Positions 27,937 through 36,650 of a stretch of 64,000 nucleotides of DNA are shown here, one piece after another. Position 1 is the stretch's first letter, and every line of letters starts with the position of its first letter. Source of the DNA: an uncultured Acetobacteraceae bacterium (lineage in GTDB: Bacteria > Pseudomonadota > Alphaproteobacteria > Acetobacterales > Acetobacteraceae); assembly GCA_903895595.1 (NCBI GenBank), contig CAITUP010000031.1:1-64000 (forward strand), in the 5' to 3' direction. Both the position numbers and the translations under genes were made by a program. Below the pieces are notes generated by a model that was not told the DNA's origin, did no database searches, and was given only the letters and a program-made list of their open reading frames with translations.

Positions 27937-28018
27937 AGGGGGGAGGATCCGGCGTGACGGTTGCGAAAGGTAGCGTATGCTATCATAAGCACCGCATGCG
28001 ATTGACGCGAGTGCCCCT

Positions 28019-29095
28019 ATGAGTCCCCGCCGAACCCGGCTGCTGCGCTTGGCCCTTCTGGTCGGCGTCCCATTGTTGGTCGCCGTTGGCGGCGTGATGG
28101 CTTGGCAGCGCGGCGGCCGCTACGTCAGCACCGAGAATGCGTACGTGAAGGCCGACATCGCCCAAATCGCCCCGGAGATTGCCGGTCGCGTGATCGAAGT
28201 GGCGGTGCGCGACCACGCCCGTGTCGTCGCGGGCAGCGTGCTGGTGCGGATCGATCCCGAACCCTACCGTTTGGCGTTCGCGAAGGCCTCCGCCGATCTG
28301 GATGTCGCCCGAGCACAGGTGGAAACTGCGCGCGCGACGTATCATGAGACGAAAAGCGAGTTGGGCGAGGTCGAAAACCAGGCGACCTATTTGGAACACC
28401 AGTTCCAGCGGCAACAGGCGTTGGCACAGCATGGGGTCGTCGCGGCCTCGGCGCTGGAAACCGCGCAGAAGGACGCGGTGGTTGCACGCGATCGTCTCAA
28501 CGTCGTCCGTCGGCGTCTCGACCGCGTGCTCGCCGCGCTCGGCGGCGATCCGGCGATTGCCACGGACCAACACCCGGCGGTCCGCGATAAGCTGGCGGAT
28601 CGGGATCGCACGGCGCTGGACCTCGCGCATACGGAACTGCGGGCGCCGCTGGACGGCATCGCGGTCAACGTGAAGCTGCAATTGGGCGAGCAGGTGAAGG
28701 CCGCCACGCCGCTATTCGTGATCGTCGCCGCGACGCGGCCTTGGGTGGAGGCCAACCTCAAGGAAACCGAACTGACGCATGTCGCGGTCGGCCAGAAGGC
28801 GAAAGTCGTGCTGGACATTTACCCCGACGAACCGTGGGAGGCCGAGGTCGCCAGCATCAGCCCCGCCGCCGGGTCGGAATTCGCGATTCTGCCGCCGCAG
28901 AATGCGTCCGGGAATTGGGTGAAGGTGGTGCAGCGGTTACCGGTGAAGCTGCGCTTGCTGCCGCACGATGGGGAAAAGGCTCTACGAGCGGGGATGACCG
29001 CGACGGTGGACATCGACACGCGGCGGGAGCGGCATTTGGGAGCGATTATGTCCGGATGGTTCGCCAAAGGAGAGGCGAAAGCAGCGGAGCGGTAA
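28019..29095 (+). CDS. HlyD/EmrA-family membrane fusion protein
   Basis: Single N-terminal TM; YVSTENAYVKADIAQIAPEIAGRVIEVAVRDHARVVAGSVLVRID; LDLAHTELRAPLDGIAVNVKLQLGEQV. Confidence 0.93.
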   Translation: MSPRRTRLLRLALLVGVPLLVAVGGVMAWQRGGRYVSTENAYVKADIAQIAPEIAGRVIEVAVRDHARVVAGSVLVRIDPEPYRLAFAKASADLDVARAQVETARATYHETKSELGEVENQATYLEHQFQRQQALAQHGVVAASALETAQKDAVVARDRLNVVRRRLDRVLAALGGDPAIATDQHPAVRDKLADRDRTALDLAHTELRAPLDGIAVNVKLQLGEQVKAATPLFVIVAATRPWVEANLKETELTHVAVGQKAKVVLDIYPDEPWEAEVASISPAAGSEFAILPPQNASGNWVKVVQRLPVKLRLLPHDGEKALRAGMTATVDIDTRRERHLGAIMSGWFAKGEAKAAER

Positions 29096-29108
29096 TTTCA
29101 ACTTTTAG

Positions 29109-29137
29109 TTGTATTTTTGGCGCCGCGAACTCAATAT
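29109..29137 (+). promoter_or_regulatory. candidate promoter of the TIR operon
   Basis: TTGTAT -N17- CAATAT upstream of GTG 29175. Confidence 0.3.
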
Positions 29138-29174
29138 TGCACGACTGCAACTCGGATGCGAACGTGCAAGGCCC

Positions 29175-29624
29175 GTGACCAAGGATACTCAGGTTTTTCT
29201 GTCCTACTCCAGCGAGGATATTTTCGAGGCCGATCTACTACAGTATGTGGCGGAAAACATGCTCGCCGACCTGAAGGTCACATTGTGGGCATATCACCGC
29301 GATCAGGCACGCGATCAGCGCTCAATCGCAGGAGGCGTGAGGGACATGGTTCGTCGATCGGCGGCGATGATATTTCTGGCATCGCGCTCGACGCTCGATG
29401 TAGGATCGACGCAATGGATGGAACTGGCCTATGCGGACGCTTTCGGATTGCCCATTTTTATCATCCTGCACCGAACTACGGTTCCCGAAATCAGGACCCG
29501 GCTCGAACATGTCCCCCCCTTGATGTTGGAAGCCAATTGCAACCCTTCCCATGAATGGCGACAAGTCGTGTCCGCGGTTCGATCGCGCCTGACGGTGCCG
29601 CGAGTCCGAAAGCGCAGGAGTTGA
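29175..29624 (+). CDS. stand-alone TIR-domain protein (TIR-1)
   Basis: TQVFLSYSSEDIFEADLL box 1; ARDQRSIAGGVRDMVRRSAAMIFLASRSTLDVGSTQWMELAYADAFGLPIFIILH with S..W.E catalytic-like motif. Upstream TTG 29109 also possible. Confidence 0.85.
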   Translation: MTKDTQVFLSYSSEDIFEADLLQYVAENMLADLKVTLWAYHRDQARDQRSIAGGVRDMVRRSAAMIFLASRSTLDVGSTQWMELAYADAFGLPIFIILHRTTVPEIRTRLEHVPPLMLEANCNPSHEWRQVVSAVRSRLTVPRVRKRRS

Positions 29625-29626
29625 CC

Positions 29627-29977
29627 ATGCCGACGTTCTTCTTGTCCTATGCCGACGCTGACCGCCCCCGGATCGAAAAGGTTATCGCTGAACTGCGCCA
29701 ACGTGGCGAGGTGACGAATGATGACGAGTTTACCGATTGGAACCGTATCCCCGAAACCGGGCAAGGCGCGCGCGCCGACCTGAAGCATGCAATCGCGGAG
29801 GCATCCAAGTTGGTCGTGCTATGGGGCGACGCTGCCGAACAATCCGCACATGTGAATTATGAGGCAGGGTTAGCGAGCGCCTTCGATAAACTGATCGTCT
29901 TCGTCCTGCCGCGAGGGAGGAAAACCCGTCTGCCGACGGAACTGTCGGATCGGCCGGTGATCCATCTGCGCGGTTGA
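29627..29977 (+). CDS. stand-alone TIR-domain protein (TIR-2)
   Basis: MPTFFLSYADADRPRIEKVIAELRQRGEV...ARADLKHAIAEASKLVVLWGDAAEQSAHVNYEAGLASAFDKLIVFVLP; GCAGGAG Shine-Dalgarno; 2-nt gap from TIR-1. Confidence 0.82.
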   Translation: MPTFFLSYADADRPRIEKVIAELRQRGEVTNDDEFTDWNRIPETGQGARADLKHAIAEASKLVVLWGDAAEQSAHVNYEAGLASAFDKLIVFVLPRGRKTRLPTELSDRPVIHLRG

Positions 29978-29980
29978 GCC

Positions 29981-30865
29981 TCACCGCTCCCGCAGCTTCG
30001 GATCCAGCGCATCGCGCAACGCATCGCCGAACAGATTGATCCCCAGCACCGCCAGCATGATCGCCACGCCCGGGAAAATCGCGATCCACGGCGCGGTGGA
30101 GGCATATTCCTCGGCCCCGCCTTGCAGCATCAGGCCCCAGGCCGGCACCGGCTCCTGCACGCCCAGGCCGAGGTAGGACAAAGATGCCTCGGCCAAGATC
30201 GCTTGGCCCACGAACGACGTCACCATGATCAGGAACGGGGCGACAACGTTCGGCACCATGTGCCGCAGGATAATCCGCGTGTGCCCGAACCCGCAGGCGC
30301 GGGCGGCATCGACATAAGGCATCGAGCGGATCGTCAGCGCCGAGGATCGCACCACGCGCGAACATCGCGGAATCAGTGGGATCGTGATCGCCAGGATCAC
30401 GTTGTGCACGCCCGGCCCGAAGATCGAAACCACCGCCAGCGCCATGATGATCAGCGGAAACGCCATGACGATATCGGACACGCGCTGGATGATCAGATCG
30501 GTCAGCCCGCCGAAATAGGCGCTCGCGACGCCGATCACCAATCCGGAAAACCCGCCGACGACCGCGGATGAAAGCCCCACGATCAACGCCGTGCGGGCGC
30601 CGTAGATGATGCGCGACATCAAATCGCGGCCGAATTGGTCGGTACCAAGCAAATGGGCGAACGACGGAGGCTCGGTCATAGCCGCGAAATCGTTGGCGGT
30701 AGGGTTGTAGGGCGCGATCCATTCGGCGGTGAAACCGGTGACGGCCATGATAATGACCAGGATCAGGCCGAACGTGCCCAAGGGTTGGCGCTTGCAGAAG
30801 CGCAGCGTCGATTGCCAGAACGACCGTTGCGGCAGGGGGGCGTCGTCGATGACGGTGGCGGACAT
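29981..30865 (-). CDS. ABC transporter permease (DppC/OppC type)
   Basis: LGTDQFGRDLMSRIIYGARTALIVGLSSAVVGGFSGLVIGVASAYFGG; ARACGFGHTRIILRHMVPNVVAPFLIM. Confidence 0.93.
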   Translation of the reverse strand: MSATVIDDAPLPQRSFWQSTLRFCKRQPLGTFGLILVIIMAVTGFTAEWIAPYNPTANDFAAMTEPPSFAHLLGTDQFGRDLMSRIIYGARTALIVGLSSAVVGGFSGLVIGVASAYFGGLTDLIIQRVSDIVMAFPLIIMALAVVSIFGPGVHNVILAITIPLIPRCSRVVRSSALTIRSMPYVDAARACGFGHTRIILRHMVPNVVAPFLIMVTSFVGQAILAEASLSYLGLGVQEPVPAWGLMLQGGAEEYASTAPWIAIFPGVAIMLAVLGINLFGDALRDALDPKLRER

Positions 30866-30880
30866 GCTTTGCTTCTCCGC

Positions 30881-31852
30881 TCAGGCGAAACGAATGCGCG
30901 GATCGAGCCAGCCGTACAGCAGGTCGACCACGAGGTTGGTGAACACAAAAATCGCGACGGTCAGCATCACCAGTGCCTGCGTCAGCGTGTAATCCTGGTT
31001 CTGCACCGCCTGCACGAACAGCCGCCCGACGCCGTTGAGGTTGAACACCTGTTCGGTGACGACCAGCCCGCCGATCAGGAAGGCGAACTCGATCCCGATC
31101 AGCGTCACGACCGGCAGCAGCGCGTTTTTCAGCGCGTGGCGGTTGATGATGATCTTGTTGATCAGGCCTTTGGCGCGGGCCGTGCGGATGTAATCCTCGC
31201 GCATGACTTCCAGCATCGCCGACCGGGTCATGCGCATGCTGACGGCAGCGTAACGGTAGCCGACGGTGATGGCGGGCAGGATGGCCATTTCCAGATTGCG
31301 GATCGGGTCTTTCCAGATCGGTACGTAATCGATCGGTGGCATCCAGGGCGTGCCGGTGGCCCAGCCGGTGATATCCAGCACCAGCAGCACCGACACGATG
31401 CCCAACCAGAAGGATGGCGTCGCGATGCCGCCGATGGCGAAGATTCGCACGAACACGTCGATCCAGGTGTTCTGCTTCAGTGCCGAAATCGCGCCCAGCG
31501 GGATGGCGATGCTGACGGCGACGCTTGTGGCCAGCAGCGCGATTTCCAGCGAAATTGGCAAGCGCGCCAGAATTTCGGTGGACACCGGCTTACCCGACCA
31601 CATCGACGTGCCGAAATCGAACCGGCAGATGCCCCAGATGAAATCGAGGAATTGCACGATCATCGGCCGGTCCACCCCGATCTCGGCATGGCAGGCGATC
31701 AGCGCTTTCGGGTCGAACGACGCGCCGCCGCCGCCCAGGCGCACGAGGCAGATGTCCCCGGGAATCAGCCGCATCAGCAGGAACACCAGCGCCGCCGCGC
31801 CGAACAGCGTCGGGATCGTCAGCAGAACCCGTTTGATAATGTATTGGTACAT
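30881..31852 (-). CDS. ABC transporter permease (DppB/OppB type)
   Basis: MYQYIIKRVLLTIPTLFGAAALVFLLMRLIPGD; DYIRTARAKGLINKIIINRHALKNALLPVVTLIGIEFAFLIGGLVVTEQVF. Confidence 0.93.
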   Translation of the reverse strand: MYQYIIKRVLLTIPTLFGAAALVFLLMRLIPGDICLVRLGGGGASFDPKALIACHAEIGVDRPMIVQFLDFIWGICRFDFGTSMWSGKPVSTEILARLPISLEIALLATSVAVSIAIPLGAISALKQNTWIDVFVRIFAIGGIATPSFWLGIVSVLLVLDITGWATGTPWMPPIDYVPIWKDPIRNLEMAILPAITVGYRYAAVSMRMTRSAMLEVMREDYIRTARAKGLINKIIINRHALKNALLPVVTLIGIEFAFLIGGLVVTEQVFNLNGVGRLFVQAVQNQDYTLTQALVMLTVAIFVFTNLVVDLLYGWLDPRIRFA

Positions 31853-33441
31853 CAGCGATCCAGCCAGATATTGGCGAGGTTTTGGTTGAGGTAGTGGCTG
31901 TTGCCGATCTTCCAGCCCTTCACGTAGGACCGCATCGGCACCACGCGATAGAACCACAAAGTCGGCAATTGGTGTGCGCCGATGTCGAGAATTTGCTTCT
32001 CGTAGGCGCGCATCAGCACACGGGCTTTGGCGGGGTCGGTCTCGCGCACCATCTTGTTATAGATATCCACCTGCACAGGGTCATCGTGGTAGGCGAAATT
32101 TTCCTTGTAGATGTCGTGCGGCAGATAGCGGCCGCTGTCGGCGATCGGGTTCACCACCATCTGGCAGTTCGCCTCCATCGCCAAGGCGAAATCGCCGGTG
32201 CGCATTTTATCCAACCATGGGCCGGTCGGCACGATGTTCTGCGTCACCGTCACGCCGATCTTGCGGAATTCATCGACCAGCCAAGTGCCGACGATGATGT
32301 AGGGCTGATCGACGTTGCGGTTCAGCATCTCTACCGTCAGCCCCTCCGCGCCCGCTTCCTTCAGAAGTCGGCGGGCCTCGGCGCGGGATTTTTCCATGTC
32401 GGTGGCGTAGCCAGGGAACGTGCTGAGTTCGTCCTTTGTCGCGGCGAAGGGCGATCCTGGATAGACGATCCCGCCGACGGTGCGGACAATGGCGATTTTC
32501 CGCAGCGCTTCCGCGCCTTTCCATTGATCGACCGCCATGAACAAGGCGCGGCGGACCCGGACGTCGTCGAACGGTTTGCGCTTGTGGTTGGGGGTGAAGA
32601 CATTGCCGCAGTTCCAGTCGCTTTCCTGCACCGTCACCTGATCGCCCAGTTCCTTCACCAACTGATCGCGGGCGGTCGGCGACATGCCGCGGAATTCCAG
32701 CGCCGCGCGGTCCGCGCGCATCGCGTCCACACGGGTTTGCTGCTTCGGCGCGAAGATGGCGTTGAACCCGTCCAGATGCGGCTGACCCGAATGATAATAA
32801 TCGGGGTTCCGCACCCCATGCATCGCCTGACCGATCTCTTGACCTGCGAATTTGAACGGCCCGGATCCCATGATGTTACGTTCGTAAAAATGCTGGTCCT
32901 TTTCCAGCACCTTCGCGGAGTAAATATAAGACCAAGGGTCCGCCAGCGCCGGCATAAAGGACAAAGTCGGGAATTTCAGTTTGAAGACGACGGTCGTGTC
33001 GTCCGGCGCCTCGATGGAATCCACCATCGGGTAGGATGCCTCCCGCGCACTGGACACACCGGCCGGCGGAAAGACAATACGGTTCCAGCTGACCGCGATA
33101 TCGTGCGCCGTCAGCGGCGAGCCATCGTGGAATTTCACGCCCTTGCGTATCTTGAACGTGTACGTCAGCCCGCCATTCGTCGGCGTCGGCATTTCGGTGC
33201 ACAGATCGCAGATAAAATCCGTCGTGGAAGATGGATTTTCTGGATTGACCCGAATTAAATTCGAATAAAACGGCGCCGTCGCATGCAGCACCGCGTACGT
33301 CGTTTCCTTATGCCCATCCAGGCTCGGCCCGCCATCGGCGGCGATCATGTAATCCAGCGTACCGCCCTGTTTCGGCGTCTGCGCTTGAGCATTCGTCAGA
33401 AGCCCCGTGACCAGGGCAGTAGCCAGGAACCACGCACGCAT
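31852..33441 (-). CDS. ABC transporter substrate-binding protein, SBP_bac_5 (paralogue 1 of 4)
   Basis: MRAWFLATALVTGLLTNAQAQTPKQGGTLDYMIAADGGPSLDGHKETTYAVLHATAPFYSNLIRVNPENPSS...; C-term SYVKGWKIGNSHYLNQNLANIWLDR. Confidence 0.92.
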   Translation of the reverse strand: MRAWFLATALVTGLLTNAQAQTPKQGGTLDYMIAADGGPSLDGHKETTYAVLHATAPFYSNLIRVNPENPSSTTDFICDLCTEMPTPTNGGLTYTFKIRKGVKFHDGSPLTAHDIAVSWNRIVFPPAGVSSAREASYPMVDSIEAPDDTTVVFKLKFPTLSFMPALADPWSYIYSAKVLEKDQHFYERNIMGSGPFKFAGQEIGQAMHGVRNPDYYHSGQPHLDGFNAIFAPKQQTRVDAMRADRAALEFRGMSPTARDQLVKELGDQVTVQESDWNCGNVFTPNHKRKPFDDVRVRRALFMAVDQWKGAEALRKIAIVRTVGGIVYPGSPFAATKDELSTFPGYATDMEKSRAEARRLLKEAGAEGLTVEMLNRNVDQPYIIVGTWLVDEFRKIGVTVTQNIVPTGPWLDKMRTGDFALAMEANCQMVVNPIADSGRYLPHDIYKENFAYHDDPVQVDIYNKMVRETDPAKARVLMRAYEKQILDIGAHQLPTLWFYRVVPMRSYVKGWKIGNSHYLNQNLANIWLDR

Positions 33442-33455
33442 TGTCTCGACCTCCC

Positions 33456-35042
33456 TTATTGATCCAGCCACACCGCCCCCAAATCCTGATTCAAGAAGTG
33501 GCTTGGGCTGATTTTCCAGCCTTTGACGTAGGACTGATATGGCACGATCCGGTACCACCAAACCAGAATCAAGGTGTGGGCGGCGGTATCCAGCGTGTAA
33601 TCCTCGAACGCCCGCATGTCCGCCCGCACCTTGGCGGGGTCGGTTTCATGCAGCAATTTCTCGTACAGCTCGACCTGTTTCGGGTCTTCGTACTGGTTGT
33701 AATTCTGCGGCGAGACGTTGGTGGGCAGGAATTTCTGCACGTCCAGAATGGGGTTGACCAGGCTCTGGCAGGCGGATTCCGATACCACGTCGAATGTTCC
33801 GCCACGCATCGCTTCGAACCACGGCCCGGTCGGCACCACCTTCTGGTTCACCTTCACGCCGATCTTGGACCATTCGTCGATGACCCAGTTGGCGGTGTAT
33901 TTGTAGGGCTGATCGACGTTACGTACCACGAGTTCGAAACTCAGGTTTTCCGCCCCGGCTTCCTTCAGCAACCGCCGAGCCTCGGTGCGGGATTTTTCGA
34001 TGTCGGGCCAGAAACCGGCAATCTTCTGCAGTTCCTCCTTGGTCGCGGCCAAAGGCGAGCCAGGGAATACGATACCGCCGACCGTTTTGATGTTGGTGAC
34101 TTTCGCCAGCGCCGGCGCGCCCTTCCACTGGTCGATCGCCAAAGCCAAAGCGCGGCGCACCCGTACGTCGTCGAACGGCTTACGCTTGTGGTTGATCGTC
34201 ATATTGTTGACGCAGTTCCAGTCGCTGGTCTGGACTGCGATTTTATCCTCGGCGCCCTTGCGCAACTGCTGTTCCGCCGACGGCGGCAAACCCCGGAATT
34301 CCAGCGCCGCTCGGTTGCCGCGGATGGCCTCCACACGGGTGGATTCCTTCGGCGCATAAATGCCGACGAACCCGTCGAGGTAAGGCAGTCCCTTCAGATA
34401 ATAATCGGGATTGCGGACGCCGCTGATGGATTGCCCCAGTTCGTACGTCGTGAATTTGAACGGGCCGCTGCCGAGAATGTTCTTCTCGTACCAATGCGGG
34501 TCCTTCGCCAGCGTCTCCGCCTTGTAAACAAACGCATAGGCGTCGGCGAGCGCCGGCAGAAACGCCTCGGTCGCGAATTTCAGCTTGAACACCACGGTGC
34601 TGGCATCGGGCGCCGTGATGGTATCGATCATCGAATAGATGCTGGCGCGCGCGCTGAGTACGCCGGGCGCGGGGTAAACGATCGAATTCCAGCTCGCGGC
34701 AACGTCGGCCGCGGTCAACGGCGTGCCATCGTGCCATTTTACGCCGTCGCGGATTTTGAAGGTCCAGGTTTTGCCGGCATCAATCGGCTTGGGCATTTCG
34801 GTGCAGAGGTCGCACACGAAATCGTCGGGCGACGACGGGTTCATGGGATTGATGCGGATCAGCACGCTGTAGAACGGCGCCACCGAATGCACCGTCGCGA
34901 ACGTCACCTCCCGGTGTCCGTCGAAGCTGGGCGGGGCGTCGGCGGGGATCATGTAAGTCAGCGTTCCGCCGCGCTTGGGCGTTTCCGCGGCGGTGGCGGG
35001 AAGTGCCCAGGCCAGCAAGCAAGCCAGAAGAATGCGGCGCAT
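33456..35042 (-). CDS. ABC transporter substrate-binding protein, SBP_bac_5 (paralogue 2 of 4)
   Basis: MRRILLACLLAWALPATAAETPKRGGTLTYMIPADAPPSFDGHREVTFATVHSVAPFYSVLIRINPMNPSSPDDFVCDLCTEMPKP... Confidence 0.93.
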   Translation of the reverse strand: MRRILLACLLAWALPATAAETPKRGGTLTYMIPADAPPSFDGHREVTFATVHSVAPFYSVLIRINPMNPSSPDDFVCDLCTEMPKPIDAGKTWTFKIRDGVKWHDGTPLTAADVAASWNSIVYPAPGVLSARASIYSMIDTITAPDASTVVFKLKFATEAFLPALADAYAFVYKAETLAKDPHWYEKNILGSGPFKFTTYELGQSISGVRNPDYYLKGLPYLDGFVGIYAPKESTRVEAIRGNRAALEFRGLPPSAEQQLRKGAEDKIAVQTSDWNCVNNMTINHKRKPFDDVRVRRALALAIDQWKGAPALAKVTNIKTVGGIVFPGSPLAATKEELQKIAGFWPDIEKSRTEARRLLKEAGAENLSFELVVRNVDQPYKYTANWVIDEWSKIGVKVNQKVVPTGPWFEAMRGGTFDVVSESACQSLVNPILDVQKFLPTNVSPQNYNQYEDPKQVELYEKLLHETDPAKVRADMRAFEDYTLDTAAHTLILVWWYRIVPYQSYVKGWKISPSHFLNQDLGAVWLDQ

Positions 35043-35055
35043 GGTTGTCTCCCCC

Positions 35056-36642
35056 CTATTTATCCAGCCAAATCGTAGCCAAATCCTGATTGATGTATTG
35101 GCTGGGGCTGATTTTCCAGCCCTTAACGTACGACTGATACGGAATGATCCGGTACCACCAGAGCGTCACCATCGTGTGGGCCGCGGTATCCAGTGTGTAG
35201 GTGTCGAATTCCCGCATCAAGGCCCGCTGCTTCGCCGGGTCCTGTTCACGCAGCATCCGGTTGTACAAATCGACCTGAATCTGATCCTCGTACCCGTTGT
35301 AATTCTGCGCGGACACGTTACCCGGCAGGAATTTCTGCACATCCAGCAGCGGGTTTACGACACTTTGGCAATTGGCTTCGGAGATCGCCTCGTACTGCCC
35401 GGTCCGCATCGCATCCATCCAGGGCCCGGTCGGCACGACCTTTTGCGAAACCTTCAGACCGATCTTGGACCATTCGTCGATCACCCAATTTGCGATGTAT
35501 TTGAACGGTTGATCGGTGTTGCGGCTGATCAGTTCGAAGCTCAGATTTTCCGCGCCTGCCTCTTTCAGCAGCCGCCGAGCCTCGGCGCGGGATTTGTCGA
35601 TATCGGGCCAGAAGCCGGCGATCTTCTCCAATTCCGCGTTGGTCGGCGCCAGCGGCGACCCGGGAAACACGACCCCGCCGACGGTACGGACATTGGCGAC
35701 CTTCGACAGCGCCGGTGCGCCATGCCATTGGTCGATGGCCAGCGCCAGCGCACGCCGAACACGCACGTCGTCGAATGGTTTCCTTTTGTGGTTCAATGTT
35801 AGAACGTCGGCGCAGTTCCAGTCGCTGGTTTGCACTTCGATCCTGTCGCCGTCGGCTTTTTTCAGCTGTTCCACCGCCGACGGCGGTAATCCCCGAAATT
35901 CTATCGCCGCTCGGTCCGCTCGGATCGCATCGACTCGCGTGGATTCCTTCGGCGCGAAAATCGCGGTAAATCCGTCGAGATACGGCAGTCCCTTGTGGTA
36001 ATAATCCGGGTTGCGCACGCCCCGGATCGCTTGCCCGCTCTCATACTCGGTGAATTTGAACGGGCCGGAGCCCATGATGTTCTTTTCGTACCAGTGCGGG
36101 TCTTTTCGGAGGATATCCGCCTTGTAGATGTAAGAATAGGCGTCCGCCAATGCAGGCAAAAACGCGTCGGTCGCGAATTTCAGCTTGAACACGACGGTGT
36201 TGGCATCGGGCGCGGTGACGGTGTCCACCATCGTGTAAGTGCCCTCCCGAGCACTGAGGACGCCGACGGGGGGGTGAACGATGTAGGCCCAGCTTGTCGC
36301 GACGTCGTCGGCGGTCAGCTTCGAACCGTCGTGCCATTTCGCGTCGTCCCGGATTTTGAACGTCCAGATTTTGCCCTCGTCGGTCGGTTTCGGCATTGCG
36401 GTGCAAAGATCGCAGACGAAATCGTCGGATGACGATGGATTATCAGGGTTGATCCGGATCAGCACGCTGTAGAACGGCGCCGTCGCATGCACGGTGGCGT
36501 AGGTTGTTTCGCGGTGGCCGTCGAAGCTCGGGGGGCTGTCGGCCGGGATCATATAGGTCAGCGTTCCCCCGCGCTTCGGGGCCTCCGCGGCAACGGCCGG
36601 CAGTGCCAGAGCCAACCCGAATCCGAACAGCAGCCGGCGCAT
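35056..36642 (-). CDS. ABC transporter substrate-binding protein, SBP_bac_5 (paralogue 3 of 4)
   Basis: MRRLLFGFGLALALPAVAAEAPKRGGTLTYMIPADSPPSFDGHRETTYATVHATAPFYSVLIRINPDNPSSSDDFVCDLCTAMPKP... Confidence 0.93.
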   Translation of the reverse strand: MRRLLFGFGLALALPAVAAEAPKRGGTLTYMIPADSPPSFDGHRETTYATVHATAPFYSVLIRINPDNPSSSDDFVCDLCTAMPKPTDEGKIWTFKIRDDAKWHDGSKLTADDVATSWAYIVHPPVGVLSAREGTYTMVDTVTAPDANTVVFKLKFATDAFLPALADAYSYIYKADILRKDPHWYEKNIMGSGPFKFTEYESGQAIRGVRNPDYYHKGLPYLDGFTAIFAPKESTRVDAIRADRAAIEFRGLPPSAVEQLKKADGDRIEVQTSDWNCADVLTLNHKRKPFDDVRVRRALALAIDQWHGAPALSKVANVRTVGGVVFPGSPLAPTNAELEKIAGFWPDIDKSRAEARRLLKEAGAENLSFELISRNTDQPFKYIANWVIDEWSKIGLKVSQKVVPTGPWMDAMRTGQYEAISEANCQSVVNPLLDVQKFLPGNVSAQNYNGYEDQIQVDLYNRMLREQDPAKQRALMREFDTYTLDTAAHTMVTLWWYRIIPYQSYVKGWKISPSQYINQDLATIWLDK

Positions 36643-36650
36643 CGTTCCCC

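Noticed and set aside
28387-28818. Ser/Arg-rich minus-strand ORFs inside hlyD-like gene
   Set aside because: Low-complexity antisense frames overlapping a well-supported CDS.
29096-29120. CAACT-TTT-AGTTG followed by TATTTTT as a terminator after the HlyD-like gene
   Set aside because: Only a 5-bp stem; too weak to call, and it overlaps the possible TIR operon promoter.
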